NCBI GenBank assembly: GCA_019084435.1
Contig: JAHRFV010000207.1
Coordinates: 1-6,559, forward strand
DNA: 6,559 nt
Direction of reading: 5' to 3'
Origin: Dethiosulfatibacter sp.
GTDB taxonomy: Bacteria; Bacillota_A; Clostridia; Tissierellales; Dethiosulfatibacteraceae
Made by a program: the position numbers and the translations under genes. The notes under the pieces are model-generated. The model was not told the DNA's origin, did no database searches, and was given only the letters and a program-made list of their open reading frames with translations. Of the stretch, positions 1 through 5,881 are shown piece after piece (within the stretch, counting starts at the first letter, position 1; the number at the start of each line of letters is the position of its first letter).

Positions 1-1
1 A

Positions 2-724
2 ATGGTCAACGGAAAGTATGAAGAAACCAACCAAGGAACACCACAAGGGGGAAACCTCTCACCAATACTCAGTAACATCATGCTCAATGAACTGGACAAG
101 GAACTTGAAGCGAGGGGACTGCACTTTGTGAGATATGCTGACGACTGCATCATAGCAGTAGGAAGCAGTGCAGCTGCCAACAGAGTTATGAATACCATAA
201 CAAAGTGGATTGAGAGCAAACTCGGATTAAAGGTCAATACAGAAAAGACAAGAACCACGAAACCATCAAGACTAAGATATTTAGGATTCGGTTTTGTGAA
301 TATGGGAGGAAAGTGGGAGGCAAGACCTCATCAGGACTCCGTAAAGAAATTCGAGAGAAAGCTCAAAAATCTCACGAAACGCTCATGGTCAATCAGCATG
401 GATGAAAGAATCAAGAGACTTAACTGGGTCATCAGGGGCTGGATAAACTACTTCCGAATCGGAAAAATGAAGAAGAATATGCAACGCATCGATGAGCACT
501 TGAGAACAAGACTGCGAATCGTCATTTGGAAGCAGTGGAAAACCAGACAGAAGAGAATGTGGGGACTAAGAAAACTTGGCGTACCTGAGTGGATGGCGAG
601 TAAGACAGTTGGTTTCTATGATCATTACCAAGCAGTGGCGAAGACCACAGGTCTTCGCCGCATATCAAAAGAAATCCTCGCAAGGCGAGGACTCATTAGT
701 TGTATGGATTACTATTTGAATTGA
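2..724 (+). CDS. ltrA: Group II intron reverse transcriptase/maturase, C-terminal part
   Basis: The protein reverse-transcribes the intron RNA and helps it fold, splice and move to new sites. The visible 240 residues start inside the fingers/palm. GTPQGGNLSPILSN (12-25) is RT block 4, and YADD at 45-48 in block 5 carries two catalytic aspartates. LGLKVNTEKT is block 6 and RYLGFGF is block 7. Residues from about 130 (NWVIRGWINYF) to the end form the maturase domain X. The sequence stops without a C-terminal HNH endonuclease, so this is an endonuclease-minus type. The Met at base 2 is very probably internal, because RT blocks 0-3 are missing and the frame is open to the window edge. The stop TGA is at 722-724, abutting domain V, which is the normal arrangement. 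No frameshift is visible, so the element may be active. Confidence 0.93.
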   Translation: MVNGKYEETNQGTPQGGNLSPILSNIMLNELDKELEARGLHFVRYADDCIIAVGSSAAANRVMNTITKWIESKLGLKVNTEKTRTTKPSRLRYLGFGFVNMGGKWEARPHQDSVKKFERKLKNLTKRSWSISMDERIKRLNWVIRGWINYFRIGKMKKNMQRIDEHLRTRLRIVIWKQWKTRQKRMWGLRKLGVPEWMASKTVGFYDHYQAVAKTTGLRRISKEILARRGLISCMDYYLN

Positions 725-789
725 ACCGCCGTATGCCGAACGGCACGTACGGCGGTGTGAGAGGGGGAAGAAATTTCCCCCTACTTGAT
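725..789 (+). ncRNA. Group II intron RNA domains V and VI
   Basis: Domain V is the catalytic hairpin. Bases 725-733 pair with 748-756 (nine pairs) and 734-737 pair with 742-745, closing a GAAC loop. The unpaired C746-G747 forms the characteristic two-base bulge. By alignment to the family layout the catalytic triad is CGC at 727-729, rather than the AGC of the Ll.LtrB type. Domain VI is the hairpin of 762-769 with 775-782; A783 is unpaired at its base and is the probable branch-point adenosine. Pairing was checked by eye from the sequence; the assignment of roles comes from knowledge of the family. Confidence 0.85.
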
Positions 790-806
790 TCATCAAATGA
801 AAAAGA

Positions 807-858
807 ATTTTGACGTGTCCACAATAAGGGTTTCTAAACTTTTCACTGTCCATTTTAT
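807..858. repeat. Direct repeat copy A, element-end sequence
   Basis: These 52 bases match 1273-1324 at 50 positions, differing only at 844 and 845, in the same orientation 466 bases apart. The hexamer TGTCCA occurs twice inside (816-821 and 847-852). Sites of this kind near the end of an insertion sequence are often bound by the transposase. A weaker match continues to 874 (10 of 16 bases), but there both copies are AT-rich and the similarity is not convincing. Confidence 0.9.
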
Positions 859-866
859 AGGGTGCA

Positions 867-1204
867 TTATAGTTGCATGTGTAATACAGTTTGGGATGGA
901 TACATTGATTTCTGGGGTTTCTCAACCACCAATGGTCTTTGGTAGATATCTCGCAGTCCCTTTTCGCTTTGTATCTGCTCTTTTATGTGTCTGACTATTC
1001 CAAGAATTCGAGATGATCCAAGGACATCTGGATCTAATCCCATGTTCTCAATAATGCTTGCAGGTACAATACCTTTTTCATACTGCTCCCAAAACTTCTC
1101 TTTAAAAGCAACTGTGAAACGAATTGAATTTGATGTAGCACTCTTGACATAATGATTTTCCGTATCTGCAATAATTCATCTGGTGTAAATGTTTTTCTAT
1201 TCAT
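867..1204 (-). pseudogene. IS3-type OrfA helix-turn-helix protein, frameshifted
   Basis: OrfA-type proteins bind the ends of their insertion sequence and are normally followed by a DDE transposase, absent here. The gene starts at ATG 1204-1202 with AAGGGG about 8 bases upstream. The first frame gives MNRKTFTPDELLQIR. One base is then missing near 1156-1162, and the next frame continues ENHYVKSATSNSIRFTVAFK and onward to a TAA at 869-867. Joined across that point the product is about 112 residues, and the FTP..E, NHYVKS and RFTVAFKEKFW segments align with the clostridial HTH proteins that precede IS3-family transposases, as I recall them. Without the repair, translation runs on in the wrong frame to a stop near 1034. 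The C-terminus appears cut short by the adjoining repeat copy, whose core starts 8 bases beyond the stop. The family assignment rests on memory of the motifs. Confidence 0.7.
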
Positions 1205-1250
1205 ATGTATCCCCTTCGTAAAATGCATATTTTCAGTTTATACCAACAAG

Positions 1251-1301
1251 TGTCCACAAACAAGGGTCTGCTATTTTGACGTGTCCACAATAAGGGTTTC
1301 T
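1251..1301. repeat. Two short tandem TGTCCACAA..AAGGGT motifs
   Basis: TGTCCACAAACAAGGGTCT at 1251-1269 and TGTCCACAATAAGGGTTTCT at 1282-1301 are near copies in the same direction, 31 bases apart. The second lies within direct repeat copy B. The group lies just upstream of the OrfA-like start when read on the minus strand. It has the look of repeated transposase-binding sites at an element end, though this function is inferred. Confidence 0.65.
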
Positions 1302-1324
1302 AAACTTTTTGCTGTCCATTTTAT
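1273..1324. repeat. Direct repeat copy B, element-end sequence
   Basis: This is the partner of 807-858, with 50 of 52 identical bases. On the minus strand it lies upstream of the broken OrfA-like gene, about 70 bases before its start codon, as expected for the left end of an insertion sequence. Short plus-strand open frames crossing both copies encode the same peptide (FDVSTIRVSKLF) only because of this repeat. Confidence 0.9.
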
Positions 1325-1340
1325 TAGATATATTATAATT

Positions 1341-2245
1341 CAACAGAAGCCGACTCCTTGCTTCAAAGTATTTGTTCAGAATCGTTAAATTGTTTTAGCA
1401 TGTATAATGCCAACGTTTCAACAACATCCTTCTGTGTATTAAACTGCTTTTATAGCGAAATATGACTCAATAAGCATTGTTTGCATCAGAAGTCAAGGTT
1501 TGACATGTTTAAATGATTGTTTTCTGATAAGCATATTTTTCTGACAGGAGTTCTTTATAGGTAACAAATGTGTTTATCAATTGAAGCATAAACTTTCAAA
1601 GGTTTAATTTTTTACGTGGTTTTCATCTTTATTTCCAATTTATTCTATTATTTAAATAAAGCAATAGCAGATTGGTCACTATTTGATTACAACACCATTT
1701 TTATACAACACAATCATATGATATGCACCGAAGTGACGCACACTCTTTTTCGGGTTGTGGAATGAGATCCATTTAGATCAGTCAGCCCTTTATTGTTGTG
1801 CTTAACACTTAGCAATCGCAATTTATGTTATTTTCAGCCATTATTCTTTTTAGAAATCTGAAACAGTCATAACAAAATAATAATACTGGATTGTACTTAA
1901 ATTCATACAAAAAAAGACAATCAATAGCAATATGAAATGTATAAAAATACAGAAAAAAACTTTCCAAAAATTATTGATGCGCAATATTTAATTACTATAA
2001 GCATAAGTATACATATTATAGATCAGATGAGACATGTACAGCAAGAGAATGAATAGCCATGAGTGAAAACGATTGCATATCTAAAATAAGAAAATAGTGC
2101 AGATAAGATATTAAAAAAAGAAAATCAAAATAAAAATAATTTTAAATCGAATAAAACGTTCTTTGAAAAGTGTTTAAGTGAGACGGACAGGAAACGTATT
2201 CATGAAAAACTTTCTAGGATTATGCATAAAATTTAAATAAAATAC
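1341..2245. other. AT-rich intergenic stretch without an intact gene
   Basis: About 900 bases lie between the insertion-sequence remnant and the operon promoter. I see no open frame with a start codon and ribosome binding site, no tRNA, no CRISPR repeats and no clear terminator. One uninterrupted plus-strand frame at 2083-2236 (50 codons, no usable ATG, stop TAA) encodes a charged peptide including SETDRKRIHEKLSRIMHKI. It could be the tail of a decayed gene, or chance in A-rich DNA. The stretch may be a decayed locus or simply an old insertion landing zone. Confidence 0.6.
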
Positions 2246-2274
2246 TTGCAAATATAAATGAGTATACTTATAAT
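2246..2274 (+). promoter_or_regulatory. Sigma-A-type promoter of the oxidoreductase operon
   Basis: A -35 box TTGCAA (2246-2251, four of six consensus bases) is separated by exactly 17 bases from a perfect -10 box TATAAT (2269-2274). Transcription would begin near 2281, giving a leader of about 85 bases. The -10 box lies inside a perfect 12-base palindrome, TTATAATTATAA (2268-2279), which could be chance or an operator. The position directly upstream of the first operon gene supports the call. Confidence 0.7.
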
Positions 2275-2330
2275 TATAAAAATATCACTTTGATAAAAAA
2301 ATGAAGATCAAGGATATTTAATAATCACCG

Positions 2331-2349
2331 TTGTTAATTTATCAATTAA
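2331..2349 (+). promoter_or_regulatory. Possible operator in the leader (inverted repeat)
   Basis: TTAATT (2334-2339) and AATTAA (2344-2349) form a 6-base inverted repeat with a 4-base centre, just before the ribosome binding site. The bases TTGTTAA at 2331-2337 equal a left half-site of the redox repressor Rex (TTGTTAA-N4-TTAACAA), but the right half matches at only 4 of 7 positions. Regulation by Rex or another redox regulator is therefore only a suggestion. Confidence 0.25.
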
Positions 2350-2351
2350 TA

Positions 2352-2358
2352 GGGAGGA
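2352..2358 (+). promoter_or_regulatory. Ribosome binding site of the CdhB-like gene
   Basis: GGGAGGA lies 7 bases before ATG 2366. An ATG at 2362 is out of frame and meets TAG after three codons, so 2366 is the true start. Confidence 0.85.
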
Positions 2359-2365
2359 AGGATGA

Positions 2366-2947
2366 ATGTTTAGTCAATATTATCGGGTTCTAGCGGGACC
2401 AGAGGGTTATTTACCACCAGCAGCGGCTTCCATGGGGGTAATGCTTCCTGAAAAAGGAGAGTCTCTTGTTGAGGGAAGGATTGTCTCGGAAGAGGCGGCA
2501 ATGAAAAGAATTGCTGAAAAGCTAGTGAACGCAAAGAATCCAGTATTTTTTCCAGGTCCTAATATTTTATGGGCTTGGAACGAAAGCGTCTTGGAGAAAG
2601 CCAATGCAGTCCACGACATTGTTCAATCATCAAGTGCGAGAGTTATACCCATGCCGGATTATCGACCGAAATATCCTATGATTAATCCCGAAGTGGAAAT
2701 CAATCCGAATCATCCTAACTTGACCATTCATCATAATAAAATTGATGTTTGCGTTTTTGTAGGGGTCCATTGCCATTATGCGAATGTGGCATTGAAGATT
2801 ATTAGAGGAGGTACGGATTGTTATACTATTGCTATCTGCGGTGAAGCAGGGCATGAGGATGCGATGATTTCCTTAAGAGATGTCAATTTGGATAAGTTAA
2901 AAAAACTGAACGAGATTATTAAGTCAACACGGGAGGGATTGAAGTGA
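2366..2947 (+). CDS. CdhB-like (CO dehydrogenase/ACS epsilon-family) subunit
   Basis: This 193-residue soluble protein has no signal peptide or membrane segment. Residues about 38-190 resemble the epsilon subunit (CdhB, Pfam CO_dh) of archaeal CO dehydrogenase/acetyl-CoA decarbonylase-synthase. An N-terminal SEEAAMKRIAEKLVNAKNPV block leads into a glycine turn, PGPN (63-66). A hydrophobic strand IDVCVFVGV (126-134) and a closing block AMISLRDVNLDKLKKLNEII (166-185) follow, and both align with remembered Methanosarcina CdhB. The fold is a Rossmann-like DHS-type nucleotide/FAD domain, so a flavin or nucleotide may bind. The first 37 residues are extra relative to CdhB (about 170 residues). It is the operon's first gene and overlaps the alpha-subunit gene by 4 bases, so it is probably an accessory or electron-transfer subunit of that enzyme. 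Its reaction is unknown. No CO dehydrogenase is visible nearby. Confidence 0.7.
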   Translation: MFSQYYRVLAGPEGYLPPAAASMGVMLPEKGESLVEGRIVSEEAAMKRIAEKLVNAKNPVFFPGPNILWAWNESVLEKANAVHDIVQSSSARVIPMPDYRPKYPMINPEVEINPNHPNLTIHHNKIDVCVFVGVHCHYANVALKIIRGGTDCYTIAICGEAGHEDAMISLRDVNLDKLKKLNEIIKSTREGLK

Positions 2948-4083
2948 TAGATCAAAGGATTGCAGAACCTAAGCATTTGTTTTTTGAAGCCGAAAGAGAG
3001 AAAAGATTTATTACTGGGAGCGAGGCGGTAAAGGAAGCGATTAAAAGAGCTAATGTGGATATGGCTATTTCCTACCCTATCACACCTCAGTCAGAAAGTA
3101 TGCATTTGGTTGGAGATTTATTTGCGGAAGGTTATTTGAAGGAATACTTTCGTGGGGAAAATGAGTTTGCTGTCATGTCAGAAGTGACGGGTGCTGCCAT
3201 GGCTGGCGTTAGAGTGTTCACTGCCACAGGTGGACCTGGTACCTTAAGAGCTTTTGAAATGTTTCCGACTTGGGCGGGAGCCAGACTGCCAGTTGTTTGT
3301 GCTTTTTTAACCAGAGGGATCAATTCACCTTTGACCATTCAACCTGACACGATTGAGATGTCATTTATGTTGGATACAGGCATGTTGATGCTTCATGCGG
3401 AAGACGCACAGGATTTATATGATATGATTTTGAAAGCATTTGTCATAGCTGAGCAAACAGATGTCCATATCCCTATCGGTGTCTACGCGGATGGTTTCTT
3501 TGTCACACACACCAGGGAAACCATCGAGGTAGCACCAGAGGATATTAAGCTTCCCGGTTACAACCCATATAAATCGCCAGTTCCGGTAATGGATATGGAA
3601 AATGCTCCTGTGAGGCAAATGAGAGATCCCTTTGTGATGAAGAGCAATTTTATCAGCTATGCTGCTCATGCTTCATGGCAACAGGAAGTTTTAGCAGCAG
3701 GGGAAAGAGCCCGCAAGTATATTGCTCACTATCTCAATGGTCTAGTCGAGACAGAAAACGAAGAAGCAGACATACTGATTGTGGCTTCAGGCACAGCAGT
3801 GTCTCAAAGCAGAGAAGCCATTGCAATTGCTCGGGATCAGGGAGTCAACGTAGGACTGGTTAAATTGAAAAGCATTAGACCGTTTCCAGTCAAAGAAATC
3901 AAAGCCCTAACCAAACATGCCAAGGCTGTCATTGTGCCGGAGTTTAATCGAGTGGGATGGCTAGCTAGAGAGGTTAAGTCAGTAGTGAACGATTCAGATA
4001 AGGTGATTGGTGGACCAAGAGTCTTTGGGGGAATGACCATGCCTGTCGAGTTAATTCTGGATGAAATTAGGAGGTGTTTATAA
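2944..4083 (+). CDS. porA: 2-oxoacid:ferredoxin oxidoreductase, alpha subunit
   Basis: This is the alpha subunit of a pyruvate:ferredoxin oxidoreductase-family enzyme, which oxidatively decarboxylates a 2-oxoacid and passes electrons to ferredoxin. It has 379 residues, close to the usual 380-400. Domain I (about 25-255) includes YPITPQSE (44-51), the hallmark YPITP motif, and the ENEFAVMSEVTGAAMAG stretch that packs against the thiamine diphosphate of PorB. Domain II (about 270-365) contains ADILIVASGT and the GLVKLKSIRPFP strand-turn. Where PorA usually reads TSSxGL, this protein has TGGPGT (95-100), so the substrate side may differ. Start is GTG 2944, 6 bases after GGGAGGG (2931-2937), overlapping the previous stop as GTGA, a sign of coupled translation. 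Substrate cannot be assigned: pyruvate, oxalate, 2-oxoisovalerate and others all fit the family. Confidence 0.92.
   Translation: MIDQRIAEPKHLFFEAEREKRFITGSEAVKEAIKRANVDMAISYPITPQSESMHLVGDLFAEGYLKEYFRGENEFAVMSEVTGAAMAGVRVFTATGGPGTLRAFEMFPTWAGARLPVVCAFLTRGINSPLTIQPDTIEMSFMLDTGMLMLHAEDAQDLYDMILKAFVIAEQTDVHIPIGVYADGFFVTHTRETIEVAPEDIKLPGYNPYKSPVPVMDMENAPVRQMRDPFVMKSNFISYAAHASWQQEVLAAGERARKYIAHYLNGLVETENEEADILIVASGTAVSQSREAIAIARDQGVNVGLVKLKSIRPFPVKEIKALTKHAKAVIVPEFNRVGWLAREVKSVVNDSDKVIGGPRVFGGMTMPVELILDEIRRCL
4069..4076 (+). promoter_or_regulatory. Ribosome binding site that fixes the beta-subunit start
   Basis: AGGAGGTG is a near-perfect Shine-Dalgarno sequence 6 bases before ATG 4083. A GTG at 4074 in the same frame lies inside this site and cannot be the start, so the protein begins at 4083. 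Confidence 0.9.
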
Positions 4084-4940
4084 TGAATAAGGGATTGATA
4101 AAGATATCTCCATGTTTCGAGGATGTGATGCCTCAAGAATATAAGGATTTGGTGGAACAAGGTTCTTTTGAAAAAAGATTCGGAGTTTCTGATTTAGGAT
4201 CTTTCAAGGAATTAATTGAGGAGCATCCTTTATGTGCTGGATGTGGACTTGCTCTTTCCATGCGCTTGATTCTAACATCTCTTCCTAACCCTGAGAACAC
4301 TATTATTGTTGGATCTACTGGATGCAGTGCGCTGGCATTTTCACAAGTAGCACTACATAATATCCATTCCGTATTTGGTAATCAGAATGCTGTAGCCACA
4401 GGTCTTAAAAGAGCCTTAAAGCTTAGATTTCCAGATGAAAACAAAGATGTGGTGGTCATTGCAGGAGATGGTGCAACAGCAGATATTGGGCTAGATATGG
4501 TCATGCAATCATGGTTTAGAAGGGAAAATATAACGACCATTATGTTGGATAATGAAGCCTATGCGAATACTGGAGGGCAGGAAAGTGGTATGACCGCGGA
4601 AAAAGCTGTGCTCAACATGGCTCCAAAAGGGAAAAAATTTCCAAAAGTGAACTTGACAGATGTTGCTGAAGTGGCAGGATGCGCCTATGTGGCTACCTGT
4701 AATCCAACTAAGCCTAAGATGCTAGAAAAAGCAGTAAGAAGAGCGGTTTTAACAGCCCGAGAGATAGGCCCTACTTATGTTCAAATCTATGCCCCTTGTC
4801 CGACCAATTATAAACTGAAGTCAGATGAGGTGTTTAAAACTATTAAAACAAGAGAACAAGATGGAACCTATCCAACTACTGAATATATTTCACCCAGTGC
4901 CAAAGAGTTGTTAGAGAGTTTGGAAGGAGAGAAGAAATAA
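4083..4940 (+). CDS. porB: 2-oxoacid:ferredoxin oxidoreductase, beta subunit (TPP-binding)
   Basis: PorB binds thiamine diphosphate, where the substrate is decarboxylated, and the proximal [4Fe-4S] cluster. The product is 285 residues from ATG 4083. Cluster ligands are expected at C51 and C54 (HPLCAGCG), C81 (GSTGC) and C239 (APCP). The TPP/Mg motif runs from GDG (128-130) to LDNEAYANTGGQ (155-166). About 48 residues precede the first cysteine pair, longer than in many PorB proteins, where it lies near residue 20-25. The gene overlaps the porA stop by one base (TAATG) and ends in the same way on the next start, so alpha, beta and gamma are likely made in equal amounts. Family membership is secure. 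The substrate is open: this architecture is shared by pyruvate, 2-oxoisovalerate, oxalate and related enzymes. Confidence 0.94.
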   Translation: MNKGLIKISPCFEDVMPQEYKDLVEQGSFEKRFGVSDLGSFKELIEEHPLCAGCGLALSMRLILTSLPNPENTIIVGSTGCSALAFSQVALHNIHSVFGNQNAVATGLKRALKLRFPDENKDVVVIAGDGATADIGLDMVMQSWFRRENITTIMLDNEAYANTGGQESGMTAEKAVLNMAPKGKKFPKVNLTDVAEVAGCAYVATCNPTKPKMLEKAVRRAVLTAREIGPTYVQIYAPCPTNYKLKSDEVFKTIKTREQDGTYPTTEYISPSAKELLESLEGEKK

Positions 4941-5617
4941 TGAAAAATAAAATGTCTATTAGGATGTCAGGTCTAGGAGGCCAAGGCGTTGTAACAGCTG
5001 CCCATATTCTGGGAGCAGCGACAACCCGGGATGGAAAATTTTGCACGGTGAATCCTTTCTTTGGTGCCGAAAAAAGACTCGCTCCTGCTGAGAGTTATGT
5101 ACGGATTTCTTCTGAAAAAATATATGAAAGAGGAGAGATTTTATCACCAAATATTATCATGGTTTTCCATCCTCATGTCATTACTATGGGAAAATGTTAT
5201 ACAATGCCTTTTTTCGAGGGACTACAGAAAGATGGGAAAATACTTATTAACTCAGATGAGCCTTTGGATTTGAGTCAGGAGGAGTTGAATAAATTGAATC
5301 AGTTAGACGCAAAGATCTATTATGTTCCTGCAACAAAGATTGCTGCAGATATTGGTGGGACAGAACTATCTACTAATATGGCAATGCTGGGTGGACTTAT
5401 GGGAATTACTGATTTGGTTTCTTATGGATCTATACAGGTTGCTATAACTGAACGATTTGATGGCGGAAATTTTGTGGCATCCGCTACAACTGCAGTGTTG
5501 GACAATGTCTTGAAAAGCAAGTACAAAGAAATAACGCAACTTGTTAAGTCAAATATGAAAGTGATGGAAGAGGCAGCATCAACAGTGAAAGAATTCATTT
5601 TTTCCAGTGCTATATAA
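4940..5617 (+). CDS. porG: 2-oxoacid:ferredoxin oxidoreductase, gamma subunit
   Basis: This is domain III of the family, placed near the active site and, in CoA-dependent members, involved in CoA binding. It has 225 residues. The N-terminal glycine motif GLGGQG (11-16) is followed by PFFGAEKRLAPAESYVRIS (about 39-56), the family signature normally written FGPE.RGAP. Start is ATG 4940, overlapping the porB stop by one base (TAATG); the AGGAG at 4925-4929 is 10 bases upstream, slightly far but acceptable, and M5 at 4952 is a possible alternative. It is a separate polypeptide not fused to the ferredoxin subunit, unlike the gamma-delta fusions of some enzymes. Whether it binds CoA cannot be told from sequence; this matters because CoA-independent members such as oxalate oxidoreductase have the same fold. 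Confidence 0.92.
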   Translation: MKNKMSIRMSGLGGQGVVTAAHILGAATTRDGKFCTVNPFFGAEKRLAPAESYVRISSEKIYERGEILSPNIIMVFHPHVITMGKCYTMPFFEGLQKDGKILINSDEPLDLSQEELNKLNQLDAKIYYVPATKIAADIGGTELSTNMAMLGGLMGITDLVSYGSIQVAITERFDGGNFVASATTAVLDNVLKSKYKEITQLVKSNMKVMEEAASTVKEFIFSSAI

Positions 5618-5634
5618 ATTAAGGAGGATTAAGT

Positions 5635-5826
5635 ATGTATGTTTCAGTTAAGGTGTCAAAAGAAAAATGCATTGGATGTAAAATATGCCTATCTACTTGC
5701 CCTGAACCCAATGTGCTTATATATATCAAAGAAGACAAAATGGTTAAAGTTAATGAAAACAGATGTAAAGGTTGTGGTCTGTGTGCGACAGTTTGTATTA
5801 AAGAGGCTTTAAGCATAAGTAACTAA
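5635..5826 (+). CDS. porD: 2x[4Fe-4S] ferredoxin, delta subunit type
   Basis: This 63-residue ferredoxin is presumably the delta subunit (PorD), moving electrons from PorB's cluster to the external ferredoxin. The first motif is C12-x2-C15-x2-C18-x3-C22-P, the second C44-x2-C47-x2-C50-x3-C54; together they hold two [4Fe-4S] clusters. The second motif ends in CI rather than the usual CP. The two halves are separated by about 21 residues (PEPNVLIYIKED and onward), longer than in minimal clostridial ferredoxins and normal for PorD. A strong AAGGAGGAT lies 7 bases before ATG 5635. It is 17 bases after porG, the first gap in the operon, so this gene is initiated independently. The last gene of the enzyme cluster, it precedes a stem-loop. 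Confidence 0.93.
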   Translation: MYVSVKVSKEKCIGCKICLSTCPEPNVLIYIKEDKMVKVNENRCKGCGLCATVCIKEALSISN

Positions 5827-5849
5827 TACATTTCAGGTCAGAATAAAGT

Positions 5850-5881
5850 GACTCAGGAAGGATTTTTCGTCCTTCCTAGTC
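5850..5881 (+). terminator. Strong stem-loop after the ferredoxin gene
   Basis: GACT (5850-5853) pairs with AGTC (5878-5881), and AGGAAGGA (5855-5862) pairs with TCCTTCCT (5870-5877). Together they make 12 pairs with one bulged C at 5854 and a 7-base loop, TTTTTCG. The following bases (ATACAATATGAG) lack the T-run of a normal intrinsic terminator. It may be a weak terminator, an attenuator lowering expression of the transporter, or an RNA-stabilising hairpin at the end of the por message. Confidence 0.6.

Larger units (their letters stand above)
1..789 (+). mobile_element. Group II intron, 3' portion (5' end outside window)
   Basis: This is a retroelement made of a catalytic intron RNA and its own reverse transcriptase/maturase. 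The window opens inside the protein gene and contains everything downstream: maturase C-terminus, domain V and domain VI. The likely 3' splice boundary is after base 789, because the intron then ends in AT, fitting the AY rule, and an unpaired A at 783 lies 7 bases from that end, the usual branch-point distance. The exon that follows is not an obvious gene; it leads straight into an insertion-sequence end. The boundary is inferred from family rules, not from an intron-free copy. Confidence 0.85.
807..1340 (-). mobile_element. Decayed insertion sequence remnant, IS3-like OrfA region
   Basis: Read on the minus strand, this segment begins with an element-end-like sequence (1324-1273) and carries a helix-turn-helix OrfA-type gene with one base missing. 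It then runs into a second, same-direction copy of the end sequence (858-807), after which the group II intron lies. No transposase catalytic gene (OrfB, DDE domain) is present. I infer a remnant from a nested or tandem insertion followed by deletion. The outer limits are approximate, since true terminal repeats and target-site duplications were not identified. Confidence 0.55.

Noticed and set aside
665..925. Minus-strand open frame of 86 codons
   Set aside because: It runs antisense through intron domains V and VI and the maturase end; the structured RNA explains this sequence.
785..994. Plus-strand open frame of 69 codons across repeat copy A
   Set aside because: It lies antisense to the OrfA-like pseudogene, has no convincing ribosome binding site, and shares its peptide with another frame only through the DNA repeat.
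1152..1388. Plus-strand open frame of 78 codons
   Set aside because: Antisense to the start of the OrfA-like gene and repeat copy B; its FDVSTIRVSKLF segment is a by-product of the repeat.
1679..1777. Minus-strand open stretch reading WISFHNPKKSVRHFGAYHM
   Set aside because: It looks protein-like but has only 33 codons between stops, no start context and no family I can recognise.
3837..4160. Minus-strand open frame of 107 codons
   Set aside because: Shadow of porA and porB, which have clear motifs, ribosome binding sites and overlaps on the plus strand.
2366..5826. Firm assignment as pyruvate or oxalate oxidoreductase
   Set aside because: Family motifs alone do not separate the substrates, and the PorA loop differs from the usual pyruvate type; only the general family call is supported.
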